From: Isosphaeraceae bacterium
Lineage (GTDB): Bacteria > Planctomycetota > Planctomycetia > Isosphaerales > Isosphaeraceae
Direction of reading: 5' to 3'
Length of the DNA: 64,000 nt
Assembly (NCBI GenBank): GCA_026004735.1
Contig: BPJS01000001.1
Span: forward strand, 3,111,641 to 3,175,640
Part shown: positions 28,691 through 36,974 of the stretch, piece by piece
Layout of the letters: the number at the start of each line of letters is the position of its first letter
Numbering within the stretch: position 1 is the stretch's first letter
Notes under the pieces: generated by a model
The model's input: the letters and a program-made list of their open reading frames with translations, nothing else
The model's database searches: none
Told to the model about the DNA's origin: nothing
Position numbers and translations under genes: made by a program

Positions 28691-29009
28691 ACGAAGTCCC
28701 GCTCCAGCCCCGCGCGGTCCCCCGCCGGCGTCGCCGTGGCCCACTCCCACCGCGCCGCCCGCCCTAAGGCGTCCCGGGCCTCGACGACGACGAACGGCCC
28801 CGGCCGCGGGGCGGGTACCTTGTAGGCGAACACCTGGGTGCGGGCCGACGCATCGCGCACGGTCGTGACGCCACCGCCGAGGTCGTAGCTATAGGTGACC
28901 CGTCGACCGTTCGCCTCGTCCTCCAACCGCCCCAACCCGCCTCCGCCCGCCGCGTCGCGATGTGAGTCATCCACGGCCATTCCTCCGTCCGGGGTCCGTG
29001 TGGGACCTC
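28690..29009. repeat. Direct repeat, about 310 bp, copy B
   Basis: Matches 20219-20528. The right boundary is identical and is followed at once by the end of a truncated IS4-type element. Confidence 0.75.
28692..28980 (-). pseudogene. Truncated copy of the antisense RHS-like gene
   Basis: The first 96 residues (GRRVTYSYDLGGGVTTVRDA, VFAYKVPAPRPGPFVVVEA, RAARWEWATATPAGDRAGLE) match the gene at 19896-20504. The rest is missing, and the frame runs into orphan RHS core 2 on its antisense side. Confidence 0.7.
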
Positions 29010-29900
29010 ACTATTACCCACATCCAGGGATGAGACTTTCATAAAGCTCTGACATGGAAGCGAGGCGTTGCCAGCCGCACCAGACTGCTGTAGCGCCTGG
29101 AGGAGGGTCATTTTTTCTGTTGAGATAACCACCGAGGCAAGCGATAGCGATCACAGCCTGACGAACGGTCATCGCAGTGGAGTGCTTGAAACGACCGCTG
29201 AATCGCTTAAGCCATCGCAATGTGCCGATCTCTGCCTGGGTAAGTGCGACCTCAGCGGGCGCGTTTGGATCAGCGCGTTGGATATGCACTAACCAAAAGA
29301 TGCGCCATGCAATAACGCATAGGAGCGCAATGTATCGCTTAAGCCGTTCGGCAGTTTGAAGCCTGCTCTTTTCCACCATGCAGCCGGACTTAAGAATCTT
29401 ATGAAACTCTTCAATAGACCACCGACGTCGATACCATGACACTCGCTCCACCGCGTGCTCTAACGAGGTGACAGGGACATTTGTAAGCAGCGTCCATGAT
29501 ATCGCTTCAACTCCTGCCGGTGGCTTCACTTCTTCAACATAGACTACCCGGCACGACACGTTGAGCTTGGTCTTCGATTTCGAAGGCGGTCCGGTGCGCA
29601 CAGCGTGAGCGCAGAAAACCGTACGCTTGCTACCGCGGTTCTCAGCTGGCTCGGGACGGTGACTTCAATTTGACCTTGTACGGGTGTGGCGCGTATGTAT
29701 TCGTTTACGTAGCTATGCTCGCTGTCGAGAACGGATCGATTGTGCGCCGCTCGGATCACGTACTTTGCATTCAGCGCTTGAGCTTCCAGAAGAAACTCGT
29801 AGATATCGCTCTCTCGGTCTGCGACCGTGACCACCATGCTGTTCTTTTGCGATATGCTTAGTTTGGAAACCTCTCGGAGTGCCTCGACCCACCGGTGACC
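29010..29900 (-). pseudogene. IS4-family transposase, truncated and frameshifted
   Basis: A minus-strand transposase fragment of about 290 residues. The upstream part (WVEALREVSKLSISQKNSMV, VTVADRESDIYEFLLEAQAL) holds the second catalytic Asp region. The downstream part carries the IS4 signature YRRRWSIEEFHKILKSGC and continues to the C-terminus at 29014. The two parts lie in different frames, switching near 29600-29640. The N-terminal third is missing because the homology stops exactly at the IS3 end at 29896. The likely IS4 terminus lies near 29010. Confidence 0.75.
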
Positions 29901-29967
29901 TGCCCCCCTTAAACGAGTCCGGCCTCGATGTCACAATCGAGGCCGGGCGTTTCGGGGGGATGAGACC

Positions 29968-30246
29968 GTGGCGAGGAACGGGCACAGCACCGAGCAGGTC
30001 ATCGCCAAGCTCCGCGAGGCGGAGGTCCTGCTCGCCCAGGGCAAGACGGTCGCCCAGGCGGCCAAGCAGATCGGCGTGACGGTCGTCACCTACTACCGCT
30101 GGCGGAAGGAGTACGGCGGCCTGAAGCTCGGCCAGGCGAGGCGGATGAAGGAGCTCGAGGCCGAGAACGCGCGGCTGAAGCGGCTGCTGGCCGAGGCCGA
30201 GCTGGACAAGGCGATCCTCAGGGAGGCCGCCTCGGGAAAATACTGA
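29968..30246 (+). CDS. IS3-family OrfA, DNA-binding protein
   Basis: A 92-residue protein with an N-terminal helix-turn-helix (STEQVIAKLREAEVLLAQGK, then VAQAAKQIGVTVVTYYRWRK) and a C-terminal leucine-zipper coiled coil (MKELEAENARLKRLLAEAEL). It would bind the element ends and also forms the N-terminus of the OrfAB transposase by -1 frameshifting. Starts at a GTG at 29968. Confidence 0.9.
   Translation: MARNGHSTEQVIAKLREAEVLLAQGKTVAQAAKQIGVTVVTYYRWRKEYGGLKLGQARRMKELEAENARLKRLLAEAELDKAILREAASGKY
30234..30240 (+). promoter_or_regulatory. Slippery heptamer for -1 programmed frameshifting
   Basis: In the orfA frame the sequence reads G GGA AAA, the canonical X XXY YYZ form, two codons before the orfA stop. 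After a -1 slip it reads straight into the orfB frame (ATA CTG AGC CCG). Position and phase are exactly right. Confidence 0.8.
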
Positions 30247-31148
30247 GCCCGGCCCGGAGGCGGGAGGCGGTCGAGCACGTCCGCGAGGCGCTCGGCCCCG
30301 ACCGCGTCTCCGAGCGCCGGGCCTGCCGGGTGCTGGGGCAGTGCCGCTCGACGCAGCGACGCGCGCCGTCGATCCCCGACGACGAGCCTCGGCTGGTGGA
30401 ACGGATGGAGGCGCTGGCCCGCGCGTACGGCCGCTACGGCTATCGGCGGGTCGCCGCCCTGCTGAGGGCCGAGGGCTTCGCGGCCAACCACAAGCGGGTC
30501 GAGCGGCTCTGGCGGCGCGAGGGCCTGAAGGTGCCGGCGCGGCAGCCCAGGCGCGGGCGGTTGTGGCTCAACGACGGCTCGTGCGTGCGCCTGCGGCCCG
30601 AGCGCAAGGACCACGTCTGGAGCTACGACTTCGTGCAGGCGAGGATCCGCGACGGCCGGGCGTTCCGGATGCTCACGGTCCTGGACGAGTTCACGCGGGA
30701 GTGCCTGGCCATCGACGTGGCGCGGCGGCTCACGGCCGACGACGTGCTGGAGCGGCTCTCGGACCTATTCGTGCGGCGGGGCGTGCCGGGGCACATCCGC
30801 TCGGACAACGGCCCGGAGTTCACGGCGAAGGCCGTGCGCGGGTGGCTCGGGCGCGTCGGGGTGACGACGCTCTACATCGAGCCGGGGAGCCCCTGGGAGA
30901 ACGGCTACATCGAGAGCTTCAACGGCAAGCTCCGCGACGAGCTGCTGGATCGCGAGGCGTTCGACACGATGCCGGAGGCGAGGGTGCTGATCGAGCGGTG
31001 GCGGGTGGCGTACAACACCATCAGGCCGCACAGCAGCCTGAAGTATCGCCCGCCCGCGCCCGAGGCGATCGCGCCGCGGCCGCCGGCCTTCGGGGCCGCG
31101 CCCCTCGGCCCGAGGCCTATGGCCGAGGTGGTCGGGCCACTAACATAG
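30243..31148 (+). CDS. IS3-family OrfB transposase (DDE domain)
   Basis: About 300 residues in the -1 frame relative to orfA. The N-terminal HTH_21-like part has YGRYGYRRVAALLRAEGFAA. The integrase core has catalytic Asp in HVWSYDFVQA, Asp in RSDNGPEFTAKA and Glu in ENGYIESFNGKLRDELL, followed by NTIRPHSSLKYRPPAPEAI, a typical IS3 C-terminus. The frame opens right at the slippery site, so it is probably made as an OrfAB fusion. It appears intact, so the element may be active. Confidence 0.9.
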   Translation: MSPARRREAVEHVREALGPDRVSERRACRVLGQCRSTQRRAPSIPDDEPRLVERMEALARAYGRYGYRRVAALLRAEGFAANHKRVERLWRREGLKVPARQPRRGRLWLNDGSCVRLRPERKDHVWSYDFVQARIRDGRAFRMLTVLDEFTRECLAIDVARRLTADDVLERLSDLFVRRGVPGHIRSDNGPEFTAKAVRGWLGRVGVTTLYIEPGSPWENGYIESFNGKLRDELLDREAFDTMPEARVLIERWRVAYNTIRPHSSLKYRPPAPEAIAPRPPAFGAAPLGPRPMAEVVGPLT

Positions 31149-31177
31149 GAACTGGTAGCACGACCGGGGGCAGGTCA

Positions 31178-31860
31178 GACATTGGGACGAGGGTCGCTTC
31201 GCCCGTCCTCGACCGGCTCCCTGGTCATGCGATCGAGCAGATACCGCACCGAATTCAGGCGGCCTCGGGCGTCGGTCGTAAACCTGCAGAGCATGAAGAT
31301 TCGTCCGGTATTGATGTCCATGCCTGCAATATCGTCACATTCTTCATCGCATTGATTACTGTGCTGCGTGTTGACGGCTCTACAGGACAATTGCGGGCAA
31401 ATGGCCTTCTGCCCGCGGATACGGCATCCGCAGGCCGGTGTGCGGCACCAGGATGGCTAAGTTGAGCGTCCGGCGCCGAGACGGGCACGAGGATTGACGA
31501 CGACACCTACGCGGTCGCACCGGCCGAGGACACTTACCTCGGGACGGCGGAGCGGCCGGACGACGTCGACTTCTGCGCGGTCGACCACATCCCGGGTCAA
31601 CGGTTCCCAATGGCGGTGACAGGCCCATGGAACCGGAAGTGACCGGGGGGACAGCCGCCGGCCACACGTCATCGTCCGGGGGACGGACGTGAGGGTCGTG
31701 GTGAGCGGCTACCATCACAATTTCGACGACGGCTTCAAGGCGGGTCCAAGCAGAGCACCAGGTGCGAGGGACTTCAGCACTTCAGGATCTCGGCGAGGCA
31801 GAACAACGGGTACGACTTCGTGACCGACGGGAGAGTTAGGGTCTAATTATCGGGGTCGAC
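31178..31860. other. Gene debris between two insertion sequences
   Basis: No complete gene. Protein-like remnants include a minus-strand piece at 31182-31390 (MDINTGRIFMLCRFTTDARG, RLNSVRYLLDRM). A plus-strand piece ends at 31642 (DDDTYAVAPAEDTYLGTAER, FCAVDHIPGQRFPMAVTGPW). Another plus-strand piece ends near 31846 (LQHFRISARQNNGYDFVTDG). None is recognised. Confidence 0.4.
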
Positions 31861-31897
31861 GTGTTCACTCGACTCCACCACACAAACGATCCCCTCA

Positions 31898-31924
31898 CTA
31901 CCGATAATCATCCATTATCGGTAG
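31898..31924. repeat. Perfect 11-bp inverted repeat with 5-base loop
   Basis: CTACCGATAAT-CATCC-ATTATCGGTAG. The ATTATCGG core also occurs once more about 60 bases upstream (31846-31853). It could be an operator, a small hairpin or an old element end; no U-tract follows. Confidence 0.45.
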
Positions 31925-32007
31925 TTACATTAACGCCGTCTCAAGGCATAGTTCCTCAGGATTTCCAACGAGCTCGCGCTCCAAGGCTAAGCCTTCAGGG
32001 GGTAGCA

Positions 32008-32017
32008 GGTCGTGGGC
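32008..32017. repeat. 10-bp target site duplication, left
   Basis: GGTCGTGGGC, identical to 33274-33283 on the other side of the ISAs1-family element. Confidence 0.9.
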
Positions 32018-33273
32018 CAGGGCTATTCCGTTCTGATCTATCCGATCGGCTGCAATGATGTTATGCCAGTAGTCACCGTTTGATCCACACCTGGAGGTCT
32101 TGGCATGGACGCCGCGCGATCTCTTCTGGAAGTCTTTCGTTCACCGAAGCTTATGGACCGTCGCAGGGCCCAGGGCCTGCGGCACCCTTTGCCTTCGATT
32201 CTGGCCTTGACGGCCGTAGCCATGCTCACGGGCATCACCTCGCGGCGGGGCGTCGTCCAGTTCGGCAATGCCTTCGGTCGCGAGTTCCGGAAGCTCCTCG
32301 GCTGCACCCGATCCAAGGCCCCCAGCGAGGCCACTCTCAGCCGTGTCTTTCGCGGGATTGACGTCGCGGTCTTCGAGCAGTTGATCAGCGAGTGGATCCA
32401 GGCCCGTCTCGGGACCCGATGCTTCGAACACATCGCGATCGACGGCAAGACGGCGCGTGGGTCTCGGGGCGAGAATTTGCCCGCGGTGCATCTGCTGGCT
32501 GCCTATGCCTCCGAGATGAGGGCGGTCCTGACCCAATTGCGGGTCGATGCCAAAACCAATGAGCACAAGGCGGCCCTGGAATTGCTCGGAATTCTGCCAC
32601 TCTCTGGCAAGGTTGTCACGGGTGATGCCATGTTTACTCACCGAGACGTCTGCTCGGAGATTGTGCGGCGTGGCGGCGATTATGTGCTACCAGCCAAGGA
32701 AAATCAGGCGATGCTCCTGGCGGACATCCGAAGTGTTTTGGACGCCCCGCCAGCGGGGCTTTCCCCCCCGGCAGAGACGACTCCACGCCGAGAGCATCCG
32801 CCAGGCCTGCATGATTCACAAGGGGCATGGGCGACGTGAGCGGCGGACGATTCGGACCACGACCTGGCTGAACAGCTTCCTGGACTGGCCGGCCGTGGGG
32901 CAGGTTTTTCATCTGCGGCGTGAACGCACCCTCCGGGGAGTGACGACCGTCGAGGACGTGTACGGTATCACCAGTCTGAGGCCCGAGAAGGCGTCGCCCG
33001 CCAAGCTCCTGACGCTGATCCGTTCGCACTGGGCGATCGAGAACCAGTTGTTTGGCGTGCGGGATTGGACCTTGGGCGAGGATGCCAGCCGAGTGAGGAC
33101 CGGGACCGCCGCGCAGGTCGCTGCAAGCCTCCGCAACGTGGCGTTGTTTCTGCTGGGACAGCAAGCCAGACGGACGAAACGAGGAATCGCCGACGTCGTC
33201 AGAGATCTGAGGTTCCATGTCACAAAGGCCATGAAACTTGTGGCAACTTGAGCAGAAGAATGAAACAGCCCTG
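32018..33273 (+). mobile_element. ISAs1-family insertion sequence (1256 bp)
   Basis: The left end starts CAGGGCTATTCCGTTCTG. The right end, read inward on the other strand, is CAGGGCTGTTTCATTCTTCTG, an imperfect terminal inverted repeat. The element is flanked by a perfect 10-bp duplication, GGTCGTGGGC, which fits the family and points to a fairly recent insertion. It lies between gene debris and the GNAT toxin module. Confidence 0.92.
32105..33251 (+). pseudogene. ISAs1-family transposase with one frameshift
   Basis: The first part (32105 to about 32765) has PLPSILALTAVAMLTGITSR, the catalytic region HIAIDGKTARGSR and VVTGDAMFTHRDVCSEIV. The second part, in another frame to 33251, has MIHKGHGRRERRTIRTTTWL, FLDWPAVGQVFHLRRERT and the Glu-bearing box SHWAIENQLFGVRDWTLGED. 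The frames join at a run of seven C residues (32763-32769). A base count error, a real mutation or transcriptional slippage could explain it. The combined length of about 380 residues is normal. Confidence 0.85.
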
Positions 33274-33283
33274 GGTCGTGGGC
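33274..33283. repeat. 10-bp target site duplication, right
   Basis: GGTCGTGGGC, the partner of 32008-32017. Confidence 0.9.
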
Positions 33284-33292
33284 TAATCCCAC

Positions 33293-33322
33293 TTGACCAC
33301 GTGGGTAGAACGGATGTATAGT
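33293..33322 (+). promoter_or_regulatory. Sigma-70-like promoter of the GNAT toxin-antitoxin module
   Basis: TTGACC at 33293-33298 and TATAGT at 33317-33322 are separated by 18 bases. The sequence CCCAC...GTGGG (33288-33305) forms a small inverted repeat across the -35 box and could be the antitoxin operator. The antitoxin start follows 28 bases later. Confidence 0.6.
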
Positions 33323-33349
33323 GAGGGAGCCTAGGGAAGGATGGGAACT

Positions 33350-33628
33350 ATGGACGCCGAGACACGCACGACCGATTCCAAGGGCCGGGTGAGCCTCCCC
33401 AAGGGGTTCGCCAACTCGACGGTCATCATCGAGCAGGTGAGCGACACCGAGCTCCGGGTGCGGAAGGCTCGCGTCGTCCCCGAGGACGAGGTCCGGTTCC
33501 GGGAGGAGTCGCCGCTCGTCCTCTCCGACATCGACCGCGATCGGTTCCTCGAAGCCCTCGAGCACCCTCCCGAGCCCGGCCCGGCACTGCTTCGCGCGGC
33601 GGCGCGGCACGTCCATGGCAGCAAGTGA
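33350..33628 (+). CDS. Antitoxin: AbrB-like N-terminus with TacA/DUF1778-like tail
   Basis: A 92-residue antitoxin. The N-terminal 40 residues (RTTDSKGRVSLPKGFANSTV, IIEQVSDTELRVRKA) look like a SpoVT/AbrB swapped-hairpin DNA-binding domain. The C-terminal part (LVLSDIDRDRFLEALEHPPE, PGPALLRAAARH) resembles the toxin-neutralising tail of TacA/DUF1778 antitoxins. The ATG at 33350 is preferred because AGGGAAGG lies nine bases before it; an ATG at 33341 abuts that site. It overlaps the toxin gene by 14 bases, so the pair is coupled. It would repress the promoter upstream and block the toxin. Confidence 0.75.
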   Translation: MDAETRTTDSKGRVSLPKGFANSTVIIEQVSDTELRVRKARVVPEDEVRFREESPLVLSDIDRDRFLEALEHPPEPGPALLRAAARHVHGSK

Positions 33629-34130
33629 TGTCTCGATCGTGCGGCTCGAACGCTCGCACGCGCGGGACGCCTTCGACTCGGGCGTGCCGTCCCTGGACAC
33701 ATTTCTCAGATCGCTCGTCAGCCAGTACGAGAAGCGGAACCTCGGCCGCACCTACGTCGCGGTTCGTGAGCACGACCCGAAGGTGCTCGGCTACTACACG
33801 ATCGCCAGCGGCGCCGTGGCCTTCGAGAACCTGCCCACCGAGGGCGCGAAGAAGCTCCCGCGGCATCCCGTGCCTGTCGTCCTCATTGCGCGGCTCGCGG
33901 TGGACCGAAGCGCCCAGGGGCAACGCCTCGGCGAGAAGCTCCTGATGGACGCGCTCGCGCGCTCCGTCGATATCTCGGCGAAGATCGGGATTTACGCCGT
34001 GGTAGTCGACGCCATCGACCAGAAGGCCAAGGCCTTCTACGAGAAGTACCAGTTCCGGTCGCTCGTCGACTCGGATCTCCACCTCTACCTTCCCATCGCC
34101 ACCGCCTCGGCCGCTTTCCCGAGGTCGTGA
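33615..34130 (+). CDS. GNAT-family acetyltransferase toxin (TacT/AtaT-like)
   Basis: A 171-residue GNAT protein. The family pattern is clear: LERSHARDAFDSGVPSLDTF, the strand GRTYVAVREHDPKVLGYYTI, the acetyl-CoA loop LIARLAVDRSAQGQRLGEKL, then VVVDAIDQKAKAFYEKYQFR. Members of this toxin group acetylate the aminoacyl group of charged tRNAs and stop translation; the tRNA target cannot be told here. It starts within the antitoxin gene, as is usual for type II pairs. Confidence 0.85.
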   Translation: MAASDVSIVRLERSHARDAFDSGVPSLDTFLRSLVSQYEKRNLGRTYVAVREHDPKVLGYYTIASGAVAFENLPTEGAKKLPRHPVPVVLIARLAVDRSAQGQRLGEKLLMDALARSVDISAKIGIYAVVVDAIDQKAKAFYEKYQFRSLVDSDLHLYLPIATASAAFPRS

Positions 34131-34254
34131 TCGCGCGTCTTTGCTCGCGGGCCAGCGCGGGTCGTCGAACCGCCCGGCCGCGGCCATCCTTCGCCGCTCG
34201 CCCTCTTCCCGGCCCGGTGGTACGCTCGAGGCGTAGAGTACCCGCCCGACCGGT

Positions 34255-35241
34255 ATGACGAACCAACGCCAGAACGACGATCTGCCACGCCCGCGAGGCG
34301 CCGCCTCCGCCGCCCAGAAGCTCGAGCGCCTGGGCGCCCTGACCTCCGCCTACATTGACAACTCCAAGGCCGAGAACACGAAGAAGAGCTACCGCTCGGA
34401 TTGGGGCGACTTCGCCGCCTGGTGCGAGAAGTACCGCAGGCCCTCGATGCCTGCGGCGCCCGACACGGTGGCCTACTACCTGGCCGACCGATCCCAGGAC
34501 CTGAAGACGAGCACCCTCCGGCGCCGGCTCTCGACGATCGCCGAGGCCCACCGGGCCGCCGGATTCGAGTCGCCCACGAAGCACGCCCAGGTACGCTACG
34601 TCTGGGCCGGCATCCGCCGCGAGAAAGGCGTCGCCCAGTCGCACATGAAGCCGACCCTCACGAAACACATCCGCGAGATGGTCGAGCACCTCCCGGACTC
34701 GCTCCTCGGCGTGAGGGATCGCGCGCTCCTCCTCCTCGGCTACGCCGGCGCCATGCGGCGGAGCGAGTTGGTGGGCCTCGACGTCACCGATCTCGCGATT
34801 GCCGAGGAGGGCCTCGTGGTCATTATCCGGAAGAGCAAGACCGACCAGGTGGGTGTCGGGAGGAAGATCGGCATCCCGTTCGGTGAGCACGCCGAGACCT
34901 GCCCCGTACGAGCGGTCCAGGCCTGGATCGAGGAGGCCGACATCGACGAGGGTCCCCTCTTCCGCTCGGTGAACAAGCACGGGGACGTGAGTGACCGGAG
35001 ACTGACCGATCAAGTCGTGGCCGACGTCGTGAAGCGTAGCCTCATCGCCGCAGGCAAGAGCGCTCGGAAGTACGCGGCGCATAGCTTACGAGCGGGCCTC
35101 ATTACCCAGGCGGCGATGGCGGGCGTCTCCGAGCGGGCGATCCAGGACCAGTCGGGGCACAAAAGCCTCGCCGTCATGCGGCGCTATATCCGCGACGGGT
35201 CGCTGTTTCGGGAGAACGCGGCGGCCAAGGTTGGTCTTTAG
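34255..35241 (+). CDS. Tyrosine-type site-specific recombinase/integrase
   Basis: A 328-residue integrase. The N-terminal SAM-like core-binding domain (NSKAENTKKSYRSDWGDFAA, TVAYYLADRSQDLKTSTLRR) occupies about residues 25-130. The catalytic domain shows Arg in GAMRRSELVGLD, Lys in RKSKTDQVG, HSLRAG, His in QSGHKS and the nucleophile Tyr in AVMRRYIRDG, all in order. It would cut and join DNA at specific sites. No att site was identified. It lies between two toxin-antitoxin modules, which suggests it moves or captures this cargo. Confidence 0.9.
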   Translation: MTNQRQNDDLPRPRGAASAAQKLERLGALTSAYIDNSKAENTKKSYRSDWGDFAAWCEKYRRPSMPAAPDTVAYYLADRSQDLKTSTLRRRLSTIAEAHRAAGFESPTKHAQVRYVWAGIRREKGVAQSHMKPTLTKHIREMVEHLPDSLLGVRDRALLLLGYAGAMRRSELVGLDVTDLAIAEEGLVVIIRKSKTDQVGVGRKIGIPFGEHAETCPVRAVQAWIEEADIDEGPLFRSVNKHGDVSDRRLTDQVVADVVKRSLIAAGKSARKYAAHSLRAGLITQAAMAGVSERAIQDQSGHKSLAVMRRYIRDGSLFRENAAAKVGL

Positions 35242-35248
35242 GCCCAAG

Positions 35249-35699
35249 TCAGGGCTGGATGACCGTGAGCCCTTCCGGGCGGGAAACATCGCTCAGCCGC
35301 TGGTCGGCGCAGACGAACGCGTCGAGCGGGAAGGAGCGATGAAAACGCAGGGCGACGGCAAGGGGGATCGCGTCGAGCGTGCGGAACTGGCGGGTCATGG
35401 CCTGCTTGCCGATGAGGTGCCCGCGAGCTTGTAGCGGGTGTCTAAAGACCCAGAGCGGCCGGAGCGTCTTTCGCCGGATGTCGGCGAAGAACCCTTTGCG
35501 GAGGGTGCCGTAGTCGGTGCTGGAGAGGGCGCCGGCCCTGACCTTCCCCGCGAAGCCGGAGAGCATCTCGACGGCGGAGAGCCGCGAGATGAAGAACTCC
35601 GAGCCGGCGGTCCCAAGGATGGCTTGGACGTGCGGGGGGCCGCCCTCGGAGTGGTAGTTCTTGACGAGGGCACTGGTATCGAAAGAAGGAGCGGGCCAT
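35249..35699 (-). pseudogene. PIN-domain toxin broken by one extra base
   Basis: An expected start, ATG at 35699, overlaps the antitoxin stop (TGATG) and reads MARSFF, but then runs out of frame. The frame after one skipped T gives the PIN pattern FDTSALVKNYHSEGG with the first catalytic Asp, then FFISRLSAVEMLSGFAGKVR, LRTLDAIPLAVALRF-like TLDAIPLAVALRF and VCADQRLSDVSRPEGLTV with the last acidic residue. The extra base lies in the CTTCTTTCG run near 35682. PIN toxins are metal-dependent RNases. This copy is probably inactive unless the indel is a sequencing error. Confidence 0.75.
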
Positions 35700-35926
35700 C
35701 AGAACCTATTCGCCCGCTCTTCCTCGATGACGGCTCGGGCCATGCTGCCGGGAATGCTGGCCGTGGCCCTGAGCACCTCGTCGAGTGTCACATCCTCGGC
35801 CGCTTCGCGGGCGCAGAACGCCTCAAACTCGAGGTCGAGAAGCTCCTCCAGCGTGGGGCTGGCCTGGCTCGTCGCGGGCTCGTGCGGCTCGGTGACTCGG
35901 GTGGCTGTCGGTTCCATAGCGGCCAT
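35699..35926 (-). CDS. Antitoxin-like partner of the PIN toxin
   Basis: A 75-residue acidic protein (LEELLDLEFEAFCAREAAED, VTLDEVLRATASIPGSMARAVIEEER). Its stop overlaps the start of the PIN gene, the usual order for a VapBC-type pair, and its Arg-rich tail ending EERANRF would be the toxin-binding part. No clear DNA-binding domain is visible. A TACAAT -10-like box lies just before the start, and an ATG at 35917 could give a leaderless mRNA. The family is not firmly assigned. Confidence 0.6.
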   Translation of the reverse strand: MAAMEPTATRVTEPHEPATSQASPTLEELLDLEFEAFCAREAAEDVTLDEVLRATASIPGSMARAVIEEERANRF

Positions 35927-35929
35927 TGT

Positions 35930-36149
35930 ACCACGCCCTGGATATGGGGTCGTGCTCGATGAAGCGCAGGGATGAGGTGGTGGTGGCCTTGGGAATTGCC
36001 TCGCAGGCCGGACAGGCCGAATCCGCCACGGGCAGCGACCGGAAGGGTGCAGACGTTCCAGAGCTCGGCCGCGTACTGCGCTGCGGTGAGGAGATTATCG
36101 CCGTAACCCCGGAGGGTACGACCCGCACCGCGGATGAGCATCAGACGAC
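35930..36149. other. Intergenic, nothing supported
   Basis: Open frames exist on both strands but none reads as a known protein. Confidence 0.3.
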
Positions 36150-36176
36150 GAGGATCGGCCCTACCGGAGGGCCATC

Positions 36177-36974
36177 TTGCAGGCCTACGGGGTGGAGGTG
36201 ACGCCGCAGGGGCTCTGCGACGCGGGCGAGCTCGCGGCCGCTGAACTTGAACCGGTGATGGACGAGCGGATCTACGAGAAGATCGCCGCGTCCGAGGAGC
36301 GGGTCATGCGCTACTTCGAGGTCGTGGCGGAGAACCTGCTGCATGAGATCTGGGGTGCCGAGGAGAACCAGCTCGCGGACCTGAACCGCCGCGTGATGCA
36401 ACTGGAGCGGGATGTCGGCCTGCGGGCGGCGTCGGCTCTCGCTCTGTCATCTACCGCAGCCGGGGAACGCCTCCACCCGCTCTTCGAGCAATCGTTCGAC
36501 TCGACGGACCGCTGCCCCCTCCAGTTCCTCGGGCAGCCCTACCCGCGGCCCCCCGCCGACTTGATCGCACGAACGGAGGCGACCGCGTCGCGCCCGAGGT
36601 CAGGAGAGTTGACCAGGGGCTCGAGTGTCTTCAAGGAATCTGGATTACCGATCCAGCCGAGCCAGCGGATCATGAATTTGACTCGGGCTTCGGCGTCGCG
36701 AGGCCCGCGGAAGCGGCTCGTGAGGCGATCTCGCTGCTTCACGCCGAACTCGAGGATGCGACGGATCTCATCCGGGAAGAGAGTACACAATGTTTCGAGG
36801 ACCGGACGTTGCCGATCGGGCCTCGAGTCCGCCACGGCCGCCAGCCGATGGAGCGGGTCGACCGCCTCGAACGGCAGGTCCCTCTGGAGCTCCTCCCAGA
36901 GCGGCGCACAGAGGGCAACCTTCTCCGCATCCGAGAGCCCGGGGCGGAACGACCAGTGGAGGATTGCCCCGTAG
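36177..36974 (+). CDS. Hypothetical protein fragment, overlapping the next gene
   Basis: The first 130 residues look protein-like: LQAYGVEVTPQGLCDAGELA, MDERIYEKIAASEERVMRYF, and a helical segment NQLADLNRRVMQLERDVGLR. The start is a TTG at 36177 or lost. From about 36540 on, the frame runs antisense through the 3' end of the NERD-STAND gene, so the true end is probably displaced or absent. This looks like a gene fragment left by recombination. Confidence 0.35.
   Translation: MQAYGVEVTPQGLCDAGELAAAELEPVMDERIYEKIAASEERVMRYFEVVAENLLHEIWGAEENQLADLNRRVMQLERDVGLRAASALALSSTAAGERLHPLFEQSFDSTDRCPLQFLGQPYPRPPADLIARTEATASRPRSGELTRGSSVFKESGLPIQPSQRIMNLTRASASRGPRKRLVRRSRCFTPNSRMRRISSGKRVHNVSRTGRCRSGLESATAASRWSGSTASNGRSLWSSSQSGAQRATFSASESPGRNDQWRIAP

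Larger units (their letters stand above)
29896..31177 (+). mobile_element. Complete IS3-family insertion sequence (1282 bp)
   Basis: The left end begins TGACCTGCCCCC and the right end is its exact reverse complement, GGGGGCAGGTCA, ending at 31177, giving a perfect 12-bp terminal inverted repeat. Between them are orfA and orfB in -1 phase, as usual for IS3. Flanking bases (ACCGG left, GACAT right) show no target duplication, so the flanks have probably been rearranged since insertion. Confidence 0.9.

Noticed and set aside
29891..31182. Target duplication around the IS3 element
   Set aside because: The flanks (ACCGG and GACAT) do not match in 3-5 bases.
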